10,023 nucleotides of DNA from Pseudomonadota bacterium (GTDB lineage: Bacteria; Myxococcota_A; Bradymonadia; UBA4248): the NCBI GenBank assembly GCA_009786045.1, contig WQTY01000044.1, forward strand, positions 1-10,023. Direction: 5' to 3'. The notes beneath the pieces were generated by a model. It was not told where the DNA came from and searched no databases. It saw only the letters and a program-made list of their open reading frames with translations. Position numbers and translations under genes: made by a program. Below are positions 1-6,387 of this stretch, in pieces; position 1 is the stretch's first letter; every line of letters begins with the position of its first letter.

Positions 1-2313
1 CAGAAACGAATGACGCCAGAGGAAATTCAGGATTTGATGCCACCCGTAAAGCGTTGCAATGAAACGGCGGGTGCAGATACAGGCCGCCGTAAATCTTCGC
101 CTGAACAAACGGTGGTTTCTGATGGGCACAGCAAGGCACTGAAGAAGGCGCCCACTGCGCGTGAGAGCCAGCAGGCGACAGCGGTCGATTTGGCACGGCG
201 ACTCCAGCAGAAGCAGACGCCATCCATAGAGACAGAGCGAGTCAAACCGGCTGAGCAAAGCCAGTCATCCGCTAAGAAACCGGAAGCGGCACGGGATGGC
301 GCAGGCAGCGGTTCAAAAAAAGCCAGTACCGGCGCACAAAGTGTCGAAACCTCTGAAACAGAGGCGCGTCGTTCGACGCCTTCTCAGGCCCCGATTATCT
401 CGAAAAAGGCCTCCCAGGAGGTGCGGAATCTTCACTCGGTGAACGACGCAAATTCTGTCTATACGCGTCAGAAATCGCAGTCTTCCCAATCCAGGCGGGC
501 ACCGGCCGGGTTTAATCCGCTCAACCTGAGTCCGTCGAAATATCCCACGCTTTGCCGTTTTGGGCGCAATCTTCTGGCGGAGGCTCAGAGCGGCCGCATT
601 GCCCCGGTCATCCAGCGAGACCATGAAATTGCGCAGCTGATCGACATTCTGAATAAGCGCCGCAGCAACAATCCGATTTTGATTGGCGAAGCCGGGGTGG
701 GCAAAACGGCGATTATCGAAGGGCTTGCGCTTCGCATGGCGCAGCATGAAGCACCGCCGAGCCTGAATCAGCACACGATCATTGCGCTGGATCATGGTGC
801 CATGCTTTGTGGCACACAGCTTCGAGGCGCCGTCCAGGAGCGCATCCACGCCATCAAATCCGAGGTTCGCAACGCCAACGGTCACATTATTCTGTTTCTG
901 GATGAAATTCACAGCTGGTTGTCATCCTCGCCCGGGGATCCCAACACGGATGCCGCCCTTGAACTCAAGATCGCCCTGTCGCGCGGAGAATTGATGTGCA
1001 TCGGCGCGGCAACTCCGGCAGAGCTTCGCCGTGCATTTGATTCGGATCCTGCCTTTGAGCGCCGTTTTGATTTTATCGAAGTCAAGGCGCCCGACGCCAA
1101 GACTTCCATCGACATCATTCGCCAGGGCATCATCCGGCAATACGCAACGCACCATGGCGTTGAATACGAAGATACTGCCATTGTGTCGGCCGTCAAGCTG
1201 GCGGATCGCTATATCCAGGAACGGGCCTTGCCGGATAAAGCGCTGTCCGTGCTGGACAGGGCAGGCAGCTTCTGCGTTCGCTCGGGCGATACGCGCGTTG
1301 ACACGCGCCATGTGGCGCATGTCATTTCGCAGGTGACAGAAGTTCCCGTCGAGCGCCTTCTCATGACAGAAAAGCAGAAACTCATGCAGATGGAGACGCT
1401 CCTGGGCAGGCGCCTGGTGGGCCATGAAGCCAATGTGGCCAAAATGTCCCAGGTCATTCGCCGCAATCATGCAGGGTTTGGCGCTCAGCGCCCCATTGGC
1501 AGTTTTCTCTTTCTCGGCCCAACCGGCGTAGGCAAAACGGAAGCGGCGAAGGTTCTTGCCGACTTCCTTTTTGGCTCGGACAAGAATATCGTACGCTTTG
1601 ACATGAGCGAATACATGGAGAGCCATGCCGTCGCAAAGCTTATCGGCGCCCCTGCCGGATACGTGGGTTTTGATGACGGCGGCCTGCTGACAGAAGCGCT
1701 TCGAAAACGCCCCTACCAGATCGTGCTTTTTGATGAGATAGAGAAAGCACACCCGGATATCATGAACATCCTCCTGCAAATTCTCGATGAAGGCAGGCTG
1801 ACCGATGCCAAAGGCCGGCACGTCAACTTCTCAAATGCTGTCATCATCATGACGAGCAACCTCGGTGCACAGGATGTCATGCGCGCCACGCGCAAAGGCA
1901 TCGGTTTTGACCGAAAAATCGATTCACTCAGCCCCTCCGAAGCAGAGCAAATCATTCTCAAGGCCGCCCTGGCACGATTTTCACCCGAACTCTGGAACCG
2001 CATCGAAGAGAAGCTCGTCTTCCACCCCCTCAGCATCGATCAGATCGAACGCATTGCTTCGCTGCTGCTCCTCGACTCAGGTCGCCGGCTCTTCGATGAC
2101 AAACACATTCGCCTGCACTTTGACGAAGCCTCAATCGTCCCCTACCTCCTCTCCCATGGCGGTTTTGACCCCAACTACGGAGCCCGGCCGATGCGCAAAA
2201 CGATCCAGTCACTGATCGAGTCGCGCATCGCAGAGTGGATCCTGGCACACGACGCTCTGCCCGACGCCTTGCATGTCAACGTCGAAGATGAAACCGTGAT
2301 TGTTCGTCTCTAA
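1..2313 (+). CDS. ClpA-like AAA+ protein unfoldase (Clp/Hsp100), 5' end probably outside window
   Basis: Two-ring ATP-driven unfoldase expected to thread proteins into a ClpP-type protease in the cytoplasm. Numbering from the ATG at 10: residues 1-170 are polar, low-complexity and probably disordered. D1 has Walker A GEAGVGKT (226-233), Walker B DEIH (298-301) and Arg fingers in FERRF (349-353). D2 has GPTGVGKT (503-510), DEIEKAHPD from 575, Arg finger NR (663-664) and the GARP sensor-2 motif (724-727). D1 runs almost directly into D2 with no ClpB-type middle domain, as in ClpA. IGF at 631-633 lies where ClpA carries its ClpP-docking IGL loop. The D2 pore loop GYVG (550-553) is intact, but the D1 pore tyrosine is Leu271. 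The frame stays open to base 1 and no ribosome site precedes the ATG at 10. MTPEEIQDLM resembles the last helix of a Clp N-domain, so the true start is probably upstream. Family certain; ClpA type likely. Confidence 0.93.
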   Translation, partial: QKRMTPEEIQDLMPPVKRCNETAGADTGRRKSSPEQTVVSDGHSKALKKAPTARESQQATAVDLARRLQQKQTPSIETERVKPAEQSQSSAKKPEAARDGAGSGSKKASTGAQSVETSETEARRSTPSQAPIISKKASQEVRNLHSVNDANSVYTRQKSQSSQSRRAPAGFNPLNLSPSKYPTLCRFGRNLLAEAQSGRIAPVIQRDHEIAQLIDILNKRRSNNPILIGEAGVGKTAIIEGLALRMAQHEAPPSLNQHTIIALDHGAMLCGTQLRGAVQERIHAIKSEVRNANGHIILFLDEIHSWLSSSPGDPNTDAALELKIALSRGELMCIGAATPAELRRAFDSDPAFERRFDFIEVKAPDAKTSIDIIRQGIIRQYATHHGVEYEDTAIVSAVKLADRYIQERALPDKALSVLDRAGSFCVRSGDTRVDTRHVAHVISQVTEVPVERLLMTEKQKLMQMETLLGRRLVGHEANVAKMSQVIRRNHAGFGAQRPIGSFLFLGPTGVGKTEAAKVLADFLFGSDKNIVRFDMSEYMESHAVAKLIGAPAGYVGFDDGGLLTEALRKRPYQIVLFDEIEKAHPDIMNILLQILDEGRLTDAKGRHVNFSNAVIIMTSNLGAQDVMRATRKGIGFDRKIDSLSPSEAEQIILKAALARFSPELWNRIEEKLVFHPLSIDQIERIASLLLLDSGRRLFDDKHIRLHFDEASIVPYLLSHGGFDPNYGARPMRKTIQSLIESRIAEWILAHDALPDALHVNVEDETVIVRL

Positions 2314-2326
2314 TCAAGGGAACAAC

Positions 2327-2358
2327 AGGGCAGACACGCAGGTCTGCCCTTACATTTT
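2327..2358 (+). terminator. Rho-independent terminator after the ClpA-like gene
   Basis: A perfect 9-bp stem, AGGGCAGAC (2327-2335) with GTCTGCCCT (2342-2350), has a 6-nt loop and is followed by TACATTTTT. It starts 14 nt past the stop codon. The hairpin also has the GGGC...GCCC plus TAC form of the dispersed palindromes seen elsewhere in this window, so it may be a repeat copy serving as terminator. Confidence 0.7.
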
Positions 2359-2443
2359 TGCCCAAAATTCACGTTTCCTGAGATGGTTTCTCGCTTGCGA
2401 GAATGATGAAATTTTAGAACTCAATGGCCCTGCCACACCCCTG

Positions 2444-2466
2444 CCGGGCAGATATTATCTGCCTGG
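2444..2466. repeat. 23-bp near-perfect palindrome
   Basis: The arms CCGGGCAGATA (2444-2454) and TATCTGCCTGG (2456-2466) pair over 11 positions around a single central T, with one G.T wobble. No T-run follows, so it is not an obvious terminator. It could be a protein-binding site or another member of the hairpin repeats in this intergenic region. Confidence 0.5.
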
Positions 2467-2759
2467 GAGACGCATCGCCTGTGAGAAATAAATGCCGCAT
2501 CTTTGACTTGTTTTGTCATGATTTTTTCGTGACCACAATTTCTGGTGCACTTTACAGCACCATGCCACGCCAGCCCACCCAAAAAACCTGCGCCTGAAGT
2601 GGCACACAAAAATCGTGTGTGGGTTTATTCACGCTGTTCTCTGAACGCGGCGACCCCCAAAGACCACGTGCTGTCGGATAAACCCTGATCATGGTATTTT
2701 CATGTGCCCATATTCCAGCATCATCAGCAGATAACCGACCAACAAACAATAACCTTTGT

Positions 2760-2863
2760 AATTTAAGGGATTTTTAAATTTGGCATATGTGCTGAACAAA
2801 TGATGTCGTGTTTTGTCAGTCTGGTTTCTTTTGATTTTTAAAATCGTAGTTTCTTTTGTTCAG
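2760..2863. repeat. AT-rich segment with nested inverted and direct repeats
   Basis: AATTTAA (2760-2766) pairs with TTAAATT (2774-2780). CTGAACAAA (2792-2800) pairs with TTTGTTCAG (2855-2863), 54 bp apart and flanked on the outer sides by similar ATATG-containing sequence. Between these arms lie a GATTTT/AAAATC palindrome (2833-2845) and a direct repeat GTTTCTTTTG (2824-2833 and 2849-2858). The layout could fit a small mobile-element remnant or a regulatory site. No function can be assigned. Confidence 0.4.
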
Positions 2864-2960
2864 TATATGTCATTGCAAATGAATTTAATTCGCTTGCGAA
2901 ATTGTCGGCGAAAATCATGCCTTATTTTTCATGATCGTAAAAAATGTCTGCAAATATGCC

Positions 2961-3030
2961 GTAGGGCGTAGCACGCTACGCCCGTACGATTTGGCACATC
3001 ACCATGGCGGGCGGCAGATTGCCGCCCCCT
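2961..3030. repeat. Two adjacent GGGC...GCCC palindromes of the dispersed family
   Basis: First hairpin: GGGCGTAGC (2964-2972), AC loop, GCTACGCCC (2975-2983), preceded by GTA and followed by GTAC. Second: GGGCGGC (3009-3015), 5-nt loop, GCCGCCC (3021-3027), with CCATGGC before it and CCTACATG after it. The second closely resembles the hairpin at 9846-9865, which sits in CCATGAC...CCTACAGG. These look like copies of one short palindromic repeat type. Confidence 0.6.
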
Positions 3031-3080
3031 ACATGACCTGGGGATTTTGGAAAACTTATTTCCCCAAAATCGCCCACTCA

Positions 3081-3130
3081 ACTCACGAAAAACTCTCAGA
3101 CAAAAAACTTATTGTGATAATTTCGTGAGT
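3081..3130. repeat. 10-bp perfect inverted repeat
   Basis: ACTCACGAAA (3081-3090) is the exact reverse complement of TTTCGTGAGT (3121-3130), with 30 nt between the arms. It is one of a series of stems between about 3043 and 3238 downstream of the enoyl-CoA hydratase gene. It may be part of a structured 3' region or a remnant of element ends. Confidence 0.45.
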
Positions 3131-3176
3131 ACTCTTTCTATCAATGCAGGGTATGTGGCCAAAAATAATGCACGTT

Positions 3177-3238
3177 GCCACTCTACCCACAAGCGATACA
3201 AAGTATCGCAGGGGGTGTGGGGGAGCTGGCTCCCCCAC
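3177..3238 (-). repeat. Double-hairpin element, copy A (3' side of the hydratase gene)
   Basis: Read on the minus strand from 3238: hairpin 1 is a perfect 10-bp stem (GTGGGGGAGC with GCTCCCCCAC, 2-nt loop; plus-strand arms 3217-3226 and 3229-3238). Next come ACCCCCT and hairpin 2 (GCGATAC, 3-nt loop, GTATCGC; 3193-3209), then the tail TTGTGGGTAGAG. The same order of parts occurs at 3995-4050 in opposite orientation. A third, imperfect stem follows in this copy (3149-3159 with 3177-3188). Hairpin 1 begins 1 nt after the hydratase stop codon and could end its transcript, although no T-run follows. Confidence 0.65.
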
Positions 3239-3239
3239 T

Positions 3240-3968
3240 CTATAATTTCTCAGCAAGTGTCTGGCGGTATGCTTCCTGCTCGATGACACAATCGTTATCG
3301 CAGGGCAAAAAAGATGCAGTGGATTGCTTAAGAATGACCTGAGTATGGGGTGGCGTTTTGCGGAGCTCGCTGACCCAGAGCCGAATGTTGTCGATGGCCT
3401 GATCCACATCCTGGCAGATGTGATCGACGAGTCCCAGGCGCCGAGCCATTTCTGCGGAAAACTGTTCTCCGCTCATGATGTACTGCATCGCCACTCTTGG
3501 CTGTATGCAATGCCTGTGTGCCCATATCAGGCCACCTGCTCCGGGTACGATACCCAGCCTGGCTTCAGGAAAGCCAAACCGTGCAGCTGGTGTTGCCCAG
3601 ACGGCATCGGCGGCGGCACAGAGTTCGGCACCCAATCCGAGGGCCACGCCGCTTACGAGCACAATGATGAAGAGTTTCGAAGTTCTCAGCCGGTGTACGA
3701 CATGCCGTTGACGCATGAGGTGCTGGAGGATCTCGTCCTGGGTCCAGTCAAGACGCTCGGATTGATCGGCACCTGCCGAGAAGATGGGCGTACCTTTGGA
3801 CGAGACTTTTTGGCTTGTGATGAGAATGGCACGCACCTCCCCAAACAATGGTTCGACTTCAGATAGCATGTTGTCAAAAGCCTCAATGGCGACTTTACCA
3901 AAGGCGTTGACTTTTCCGATGTCCAGGTCAACGCGTGCAAGCCCTTCCGAATCCATATCCCATTTCAT
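3240..3968 (-). CDS. Enoyl-CoA hydratase/isomerase (crotonase) family protein
   Basis: Crotonase-fold enzyme of 242 residues, slightly short for the family, expected to act on acyl-CoA thioesters in the cytoplasm. AGAD at 65-68 matches the oxyanion-hole/CoA segment. Residues 107-146 carry the family signature, with both catalytic-type glutamates, Glu115 in GAELC and Glu135 in FGFPEARLG, and VPGAGG at 141-146. This pattern favours hydratase or isomerase chemistry; the substrate cannot be read from the sequence. The ATG at 3968 is preferred because GGAG lies 8 nt upstream and family similarity begins here; the frame is open further up to 4208, but that stretch crosses a hairpin repeat and a terminator. 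The upstream lipoprotein gene ends in a strong terminator, so this gene is probably transcribed separately. Two inverted copies of a double-hairpin repeat lie directly on its two sides. Confidence 0.9.
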   Translation of the reverse strand: MKWDMDSEGLARVDLDIGKVNAFGKVAIEAFDNMLSEVEPLFGEVRAILITSQKVSSKGTPIFSAGADQSERLDWTQDEILQHLMRQRHVVHRLRTSKLFIIVLVSGVALGLGAELCAAADAVWATPAARFGFPEARLGIVPGAGGLIWAHRHCIQPRVAMQYIMSGEQFSAEMARRLGLVDHICQDVDQAIDNIRLWVSELRKTPPHTQVILKQSTASFLPCDNDCVIEQEAYRQTLAEKL

Positions 3969-3994
3969 GCCGGGTTCTCCGTTTTTATTTTTTT

Positions 3995-4051
3995 GTGGGG
4001 GAACCTGCTCCCCTCCCCCTGCAATGCTACGCACTGCTTGTGGGCAGAGGG
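3995..4051 (+). repeat. Double-hairpin element, copy B (5' side of the hydratase gene)
   Basis: GTGGGGGAAC...GCTCCCC (hairpin 1, about 3995-4013), CCCCCT, GCAATGC/GCACTGC around TAC (hairpin 2, 4021-4037) and the tail TTGTGGGCAGAG (4038-4049) follow the same order as copy A read on the opposite strand. About 44 of 55 aligned positions agree, with one 3-nt gap. In hairpin 2 a G-C pair in copy A is A-T here and an A-T pair is G-C here, so pairing is kept. The element ends 26 nt before the hydratase start codon, inside its expected leader. Confidence 0.65.
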
Positions 4052-4065
4052 CGAAATGATTCATT

Positions 4066-4097
4066 AAAAAAAGCGCGGAGGAAAATCCAACCGCGCT
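4066..4097 (-). terminator. Rho-independent terminator of the MopE-type lipoprotein gene
   Basis: On the minus strand AGCGCGG (plus 4091-4097) pairs with CCGCGCT (plus 4072-4078) across a 12-nt loop, followed by a run of T from plus 4071 down to 4066. It begins 26 nt past the stop codon at 4124. This is a classical intrinsic terminator and should block read-through into the hydratase gene. Confidence 0.85.
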
Positions 4098-4123
4098 CTT
4101 GAATGCAGGCATGAATCGAGGGC

Positions 4124-5278
4124 TCAGAGTCCACAATCGATCTGATACATGGCCTCGTCTCCTTCTAATTTTATCAGGCTCAGGAGCTGGCAGCGATACT
4201 CTTCGCAATCTTTTCGCCCGTTGCGATCATTATCAATACCATCGGTACAGAGTAGTTTTTCCAGCGCCAAAATAGCTGCGCGCTCAGAGGCTGGGAGCGT
4301 GCTGAAGTTCAGAGGCCTGTCAGGGGGTTCCTGTGTGAGGCCGCCGGGAGGATTGCAATAATCAAATCCCTTGCAGGCAGGATCATCACAATCAATGAGG
4401 CCATTGAGGTCATTATCGATCCCATCGGAACACAGTTCCTCGGTGTTCTCAGGTACTGCGGGCTTTACGAGATTAACGCAATACTCCACTGCCTCTCTGT
4501 TGCATCCTGGTCTATCCAATGCAGGATTTGAGCTGTTGCAAAAAGTATTCAGCCTGCTGCACGAATAATCAGCGCAGTCGGTGAAACCGTTGCCATCATT
4601 GTCAATGCCATCCGAACAGGCTTCGAGGGTATCTTCTGGCCCGCAGCTATCGCCGCAGGTGAATCGTCTGCAGTATTCGATAGCCTCTGGCGAGGCACCG
4701 CGGTTAGCCCGTGTGCAAGTATGGGAAGCACAGTCGGTGTAGCCATCGCAATCGTTATCAATGCCGTCGGAACATGCCTCCAGAGAGGTCTCCGGGCCAG
4801 TGCGAATACAGCAGGCAGGGCTGCCCTTGCAGGCGTTATCCTGGCAATCGACAAAGCCATTGCCGTCATTATCCTTTCCATCCGAACATGTATAGATGTC
4901 GGTTCCATCGGGGCATGTCGGACAGCATGGCTTGATAAGCATGCAAATAGGATGTACGCAATTGGCCGAACTCTGGCTGCAAAAAGAGACGACACTCTCA
5001 AGGAATTGGATGGAGCCATCCGCCTTCCTGATGTGCGGGCAAACGATCATGCCCGGCCCTGGGTTCTCTGGGGTACCCAGCTCCAGACAGCCAGGGTCAT
5101 CGCAATCGATCAGTCCGTTGCCGTCATTATCAATGCCATCGGAGCATAGCCGCACCGTATTTTCGGCCTCTGCATGCTTTGGCAGCCGCTCTGGTTCCTG
5201 CTCAAGACGACAGCCTGCCAAAGCGAATGCAACCACCATGAATATGAGACCCCGCGATTTCGATAGAGACTTTCTCAC
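4124..5278 (-). CDS. Lipoprotein with six MopE-type Cys/Asp-rich repeats
   Basis: Predicted 384-residue lipoprotein. A basic start and hydrophobic segment (about 11-20) lead to the lipobox LAGC with Cys23, so it should be exported and lipid-anchored. The body holds six motifs C-[ST]-D-G-x-D-N-D-x(2)-G-x(3)-C-x(4)-C at residues 45-64, 131-150, 169-188, 221-240, 283-302 and 344-363, plus many further cysteines. This is the 'putative metal-binding' MopE-type motif; the DxDNDGNG core resembles Ca-binding loops such as thrombospondin type 3 repeats, so metal binding and disulphides are inferred. No enzyme domain is seen. The start is GTG, supported by GAGG 8 nt upstream; the only earlier signal would lack a lipobox. 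It may be co-transcribed with the pentapeptide gene 114 nt upstream. Role unknown, probably structural or metal-related at the surface. Confidence 0.85.
   Translation of the reverse strand: MRKSLSKSRGLIFMVVAFALAGCRLEQEPERLPKHAEAENTVRLCSDGIDNDGNGLIDCDDPGCLELGTPENPGPGMIVCPHIRKADGSIQFLESVVSFCSQSSANCVHPICMLIKPCCPTCPDGTDIYTCSDGKDNDGNGFVDCQDNACKGSPACCIRTGPETSLEACSDGIDNDCDGYTDCASHTCTRANRGASPEAIEYCRRFTCGDSCGPEDTLEACSDGIDNDGNGFTDCADYSCSRLNTFCNSSNPALDRPGCNREAVEYCVNLVKPAVPENTEELCSDGIDNDLNGLIDCDDPACKGFDYCNPPGGLTQEPPDRPLNFSTLPASERAAILALEKLLCTDGIDNDRNGRKDCEEYRCQLLSLIKLEGDEAMYQIDCGL
4190..5146 (-). repeat. Six dispersed ~60-bp coding repeats (MopE-type motifs)
   Basis: Units lie at 5087-5146, 4829-4888, 4715-4774, 4559-4618, 4373-4432 and 4190-4249. 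Each encodes the Cys-Asp motif and shares DNA words such as ATCATT or ATCGTTATC (plus strand) for the Asn-Asp core. Spacing between units is irregular (52 to 258 bp start to start), and spacer sequences differ, so they look like old duplications rather than a recent tandem array. The low-complexity coding creates open frames on other strands that should be ignored. Confidence 0.8.
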
Positions 5279-5306
5279 AAATCTTCCCTCATTTCGGTGA
5301 GCAAAC

Positions 5307-5327
5307 TTCCCGGCATGCTGCCAGGAA
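5307..5327. promoter_or_regulatory. Possible operator palindrome upstream of the lipoprotein gene
   Basis: The half-sites TTCC-c-GGCA and TGCC-a-GGAA face each other across TGC, with a single mismatch in nine positions. The site is 29 nt before the GTG start of the MopE-type lipoprotein gene. It could be a repressor site or a leader hairpin; no regulator gene is in the window. Confidence 0.3.
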
Positions 5328-5392
5328 ACACTGCCACCTTCTATTCCATCAGGCTACACCTGACAAGGGCCTTTTCATGATTAGAAGACGAT

Positions 5393-6334
5393 TCAAGCCA
5401 AAGCCCGTACTGAACGCGCATCGTCTCTCAGGCAGCTTTCGCCTTCTCTGACATCACCCTGAGCTTCGTTCGAAAAAGCCTCAAGGTCGACAATCATTGC
5501 TCCCCGAAGCTGCCAGGCTCGCAGGTCTTCTCGCCGCCATTCGGAACGCATGTAAGTCTGGTGAGAAAGCCTGGCAGAAGAGAGGCTGGCAATAGCCATA
5601 CATGACTTTGGAACAGCGGCTGCGCAAAGATCGGCAGAATCGAGATTGGCGCCACCAAGATTCGCATTCAGCATGTTCGAATAACTCATGTTGGCTGCAA
5701 GCAGGGTGACATCTGTCAGATCAGCGCCTTCAAAGTTTCCTGCCTCTAACTGAGCCCAGGCCATTGTCGCCCAATTGAGCTTTGCGTGAGACAAATCCAG
5801 CCATGCTCCCCTCACACCGCGCAGGTTGGCTCGTATCAGGCAGGCATCCGAGAAATTGACACACTCGAGATTCGCAGATTCCATCCATATGTCCGGGGCA
5901 TTGACACCCGACATATTTGCCCCCAGGCAGTCTGTCTCCTCAAATCGAGCCCGAATCAACAAGGCATCTGAAAAATCTGTCGCATGCGCCTTCGCCCGGG
6001 TTAAGTCTGCTCCCTCAAAATTTGCGCCGCAGGCATTCGCCCAACTCAGGTCTGCCCCCTTCATGTCGGCATGTGCAAATGTCGCATCCTTAAGATTCGC
6101 CCTTGAAAAAGACGACTCTTGCAGTGTGGCCCCTGACAGGTTGGCATCCAAAAAAGAAGCACCGGCAAAATTGCACGACGAAAGAAAACACCCCTGCAGA
6201 TCCGCCCCATTCAAATTAACACGCTGAAAATCTCGCTTGCCCTGCCCAAAAGCTTCCAACAGTTCCTCTCGCACCAACTTCTTCAACACAAGGCCTCCTG
6301 CCGACCAACCAGACGCGATCACGTGTGTCTCCAT
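5393..6334 (-). CDS. Pentapeptide-repeat protein
   Basis: Predicted 313-residue protein whose residues 36-261 keep an unbroken five-residue period with Leu, Phe or Met at the central position (36, 41, 46 ... 261), mostly in A(D/N)LxxA form: about 46 repeats, enough for 11 or so turns of a right-handed quadrilateral beta-helix. Residues 16-35 form a short helical cap and 262-313 a charged tail. No signal peptide or membrane segment, so probably cytoplasmic. Known relatives of this fold include gyrase-binding DNA mimics (Qnr, MfpA), but the fold also occurs in many proteins of unknown role, so no function is assigned. The ATG at 6334 is taken here; GTG at 6289 or TTG at 6286 follows a strong AGGAGG (6294-6299) and may be the real start, giving 297-298 residues. 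First gene of a minus-strand group, with a good promoter just upstream. Confidence 0.88.
   Translation of the reverse strand: METHVIASGWSAGGLVLKKLVREELLEAFGQGKRDFQRVNLNGADLQGCFLSSCNFAGASFLDANLSGATLQESSFSRANLKDATFAHADMKGADLSWANACGANFEGADLTRAKAHATDFSDALLIRARFEETDCLGANMSGVNAPDIWMESANLECVNFSDACLIRANLRGVRGAWLDLSHAKLNWATMAWAQLEAGNFEGADLTDVTLLAANMSYSNMLNANLGGANLDSADLCAAAVPKSCMAIASLSSARLSHQTYMRSEWRREDLRAWQLRGAMIVDLEAFSNEAQGDVREGESCLRDDARSVRALA
6294..6299 (-). promoter_or_regulatory. Strong Shine-Dalgarno AGGAGG inside the annotated 5' end of the pentapeptide gene
   Basis: AGGAGG on the minus strand stands 4 nt before GTG (6289-6287) and 7 nt before TTG (6286-6284), both in frame. The ATG at 6334 has no comparable site at normal spacing. 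This favours a start about 45-48 nt downstream of the ATG. Confidence 0.5.
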
Positions 6335-6358
6335 GACATCTGCCCACGCCCTCTGGGC

Positions 6359-6387
6359 ATGATATGCGCATCAAGTACGAGATGCAA
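6359..6387 (-). promoter_or_regulatory. Sigma70-type promoter for the pentapeptide gene
   Basis: On the minus strand TTGCAT (plus 6382-6387), a 17-bp spacer and TATCAT (plus 6359-6364) match the -35 and -10 consensus at 4 and 5 of 6 positions. Transcription would start near 6351, leaving a short leader before the ATG at 6334 or about 60 nt before the GTG at 6289. Confidence 0.45.

Larger units (their letters stand above)
2314..3239. other. Long intergenic region, no credible gene, rich in inverted repeats
   Basis: No open frame here has both a ribosome site and protein-like composition. From about 2490 to 2960 the base composition drops clearly below that of the flanking genes. Besides the separately listed elements, short stems occur at 2388-2394/2397-2403 (TTCTCGC, TT loop, GCGAGAA), 2543-2548/2557-2562 (TGGTGC with GCACCA), 2889-2893/2896-2900 (TTCGC, TT, GCGAA) and 3043-3050/3064-3071 (GATTTTGG with CCAAAATC). 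AAAACTTATT is directly repeated at 3051-3060 and 3104-3113. The region lies between the 3' ends of converging genes, so it need hold no promoter. A small RNA or decayed mobile element is possible but not shown. Confidence 0.6.

Noticed and set aside
313..1821. Long minus-strand open frames opposite the ClpA-like gene (313-912 and 922-1821)
   Set aside because: They lie wholly inside a clear AAA+ coding sequence, have no recognisable domains, and arise from its codon bias.
3149..3190. tRNA-like look of GTGGGTAGAGTGGC on the minus strand
   Set aside because: Only a D-arm-like word is present; no acceptor stem, anticodon arm or T-arm can be drawn around it.
2931..3286. Small plus-strand frames in the intergenic region (2931-3128, 3047-3286)
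   Set aside because: They run through palindromic repeats, have no good ribosome site, and their residues show no protein-like pattern.
3324..3866. 180-codon plus-strand frame opposite the hydratase gene
   Set aside because: Antisense shadow; the minus strand carries the full crotonase signature with both glutamates.
3969..4208. N-terminal extension of the hydratase frame to 4208
   Set aside because: The added 80 residues cross a hairpin repeat, an intrinsic terminator and the end of the lipoprotein gene; family similarity and a ribosome site point to 3968.
4190..5146. CRISPR-like spacing of repeated words
   Set aside because: The repeats are degenerate, unevenly spaced and in frame within a protein-coding gene, with no direct-repeat identity.
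4549..5149. Overlapping frames on both strands (4549-5019 minus, 4721-5149 plus) with repeating composition
   Set aside because: They reflect the repeated Cys-Asp codons of the real lipoprotein gene read in other frames.
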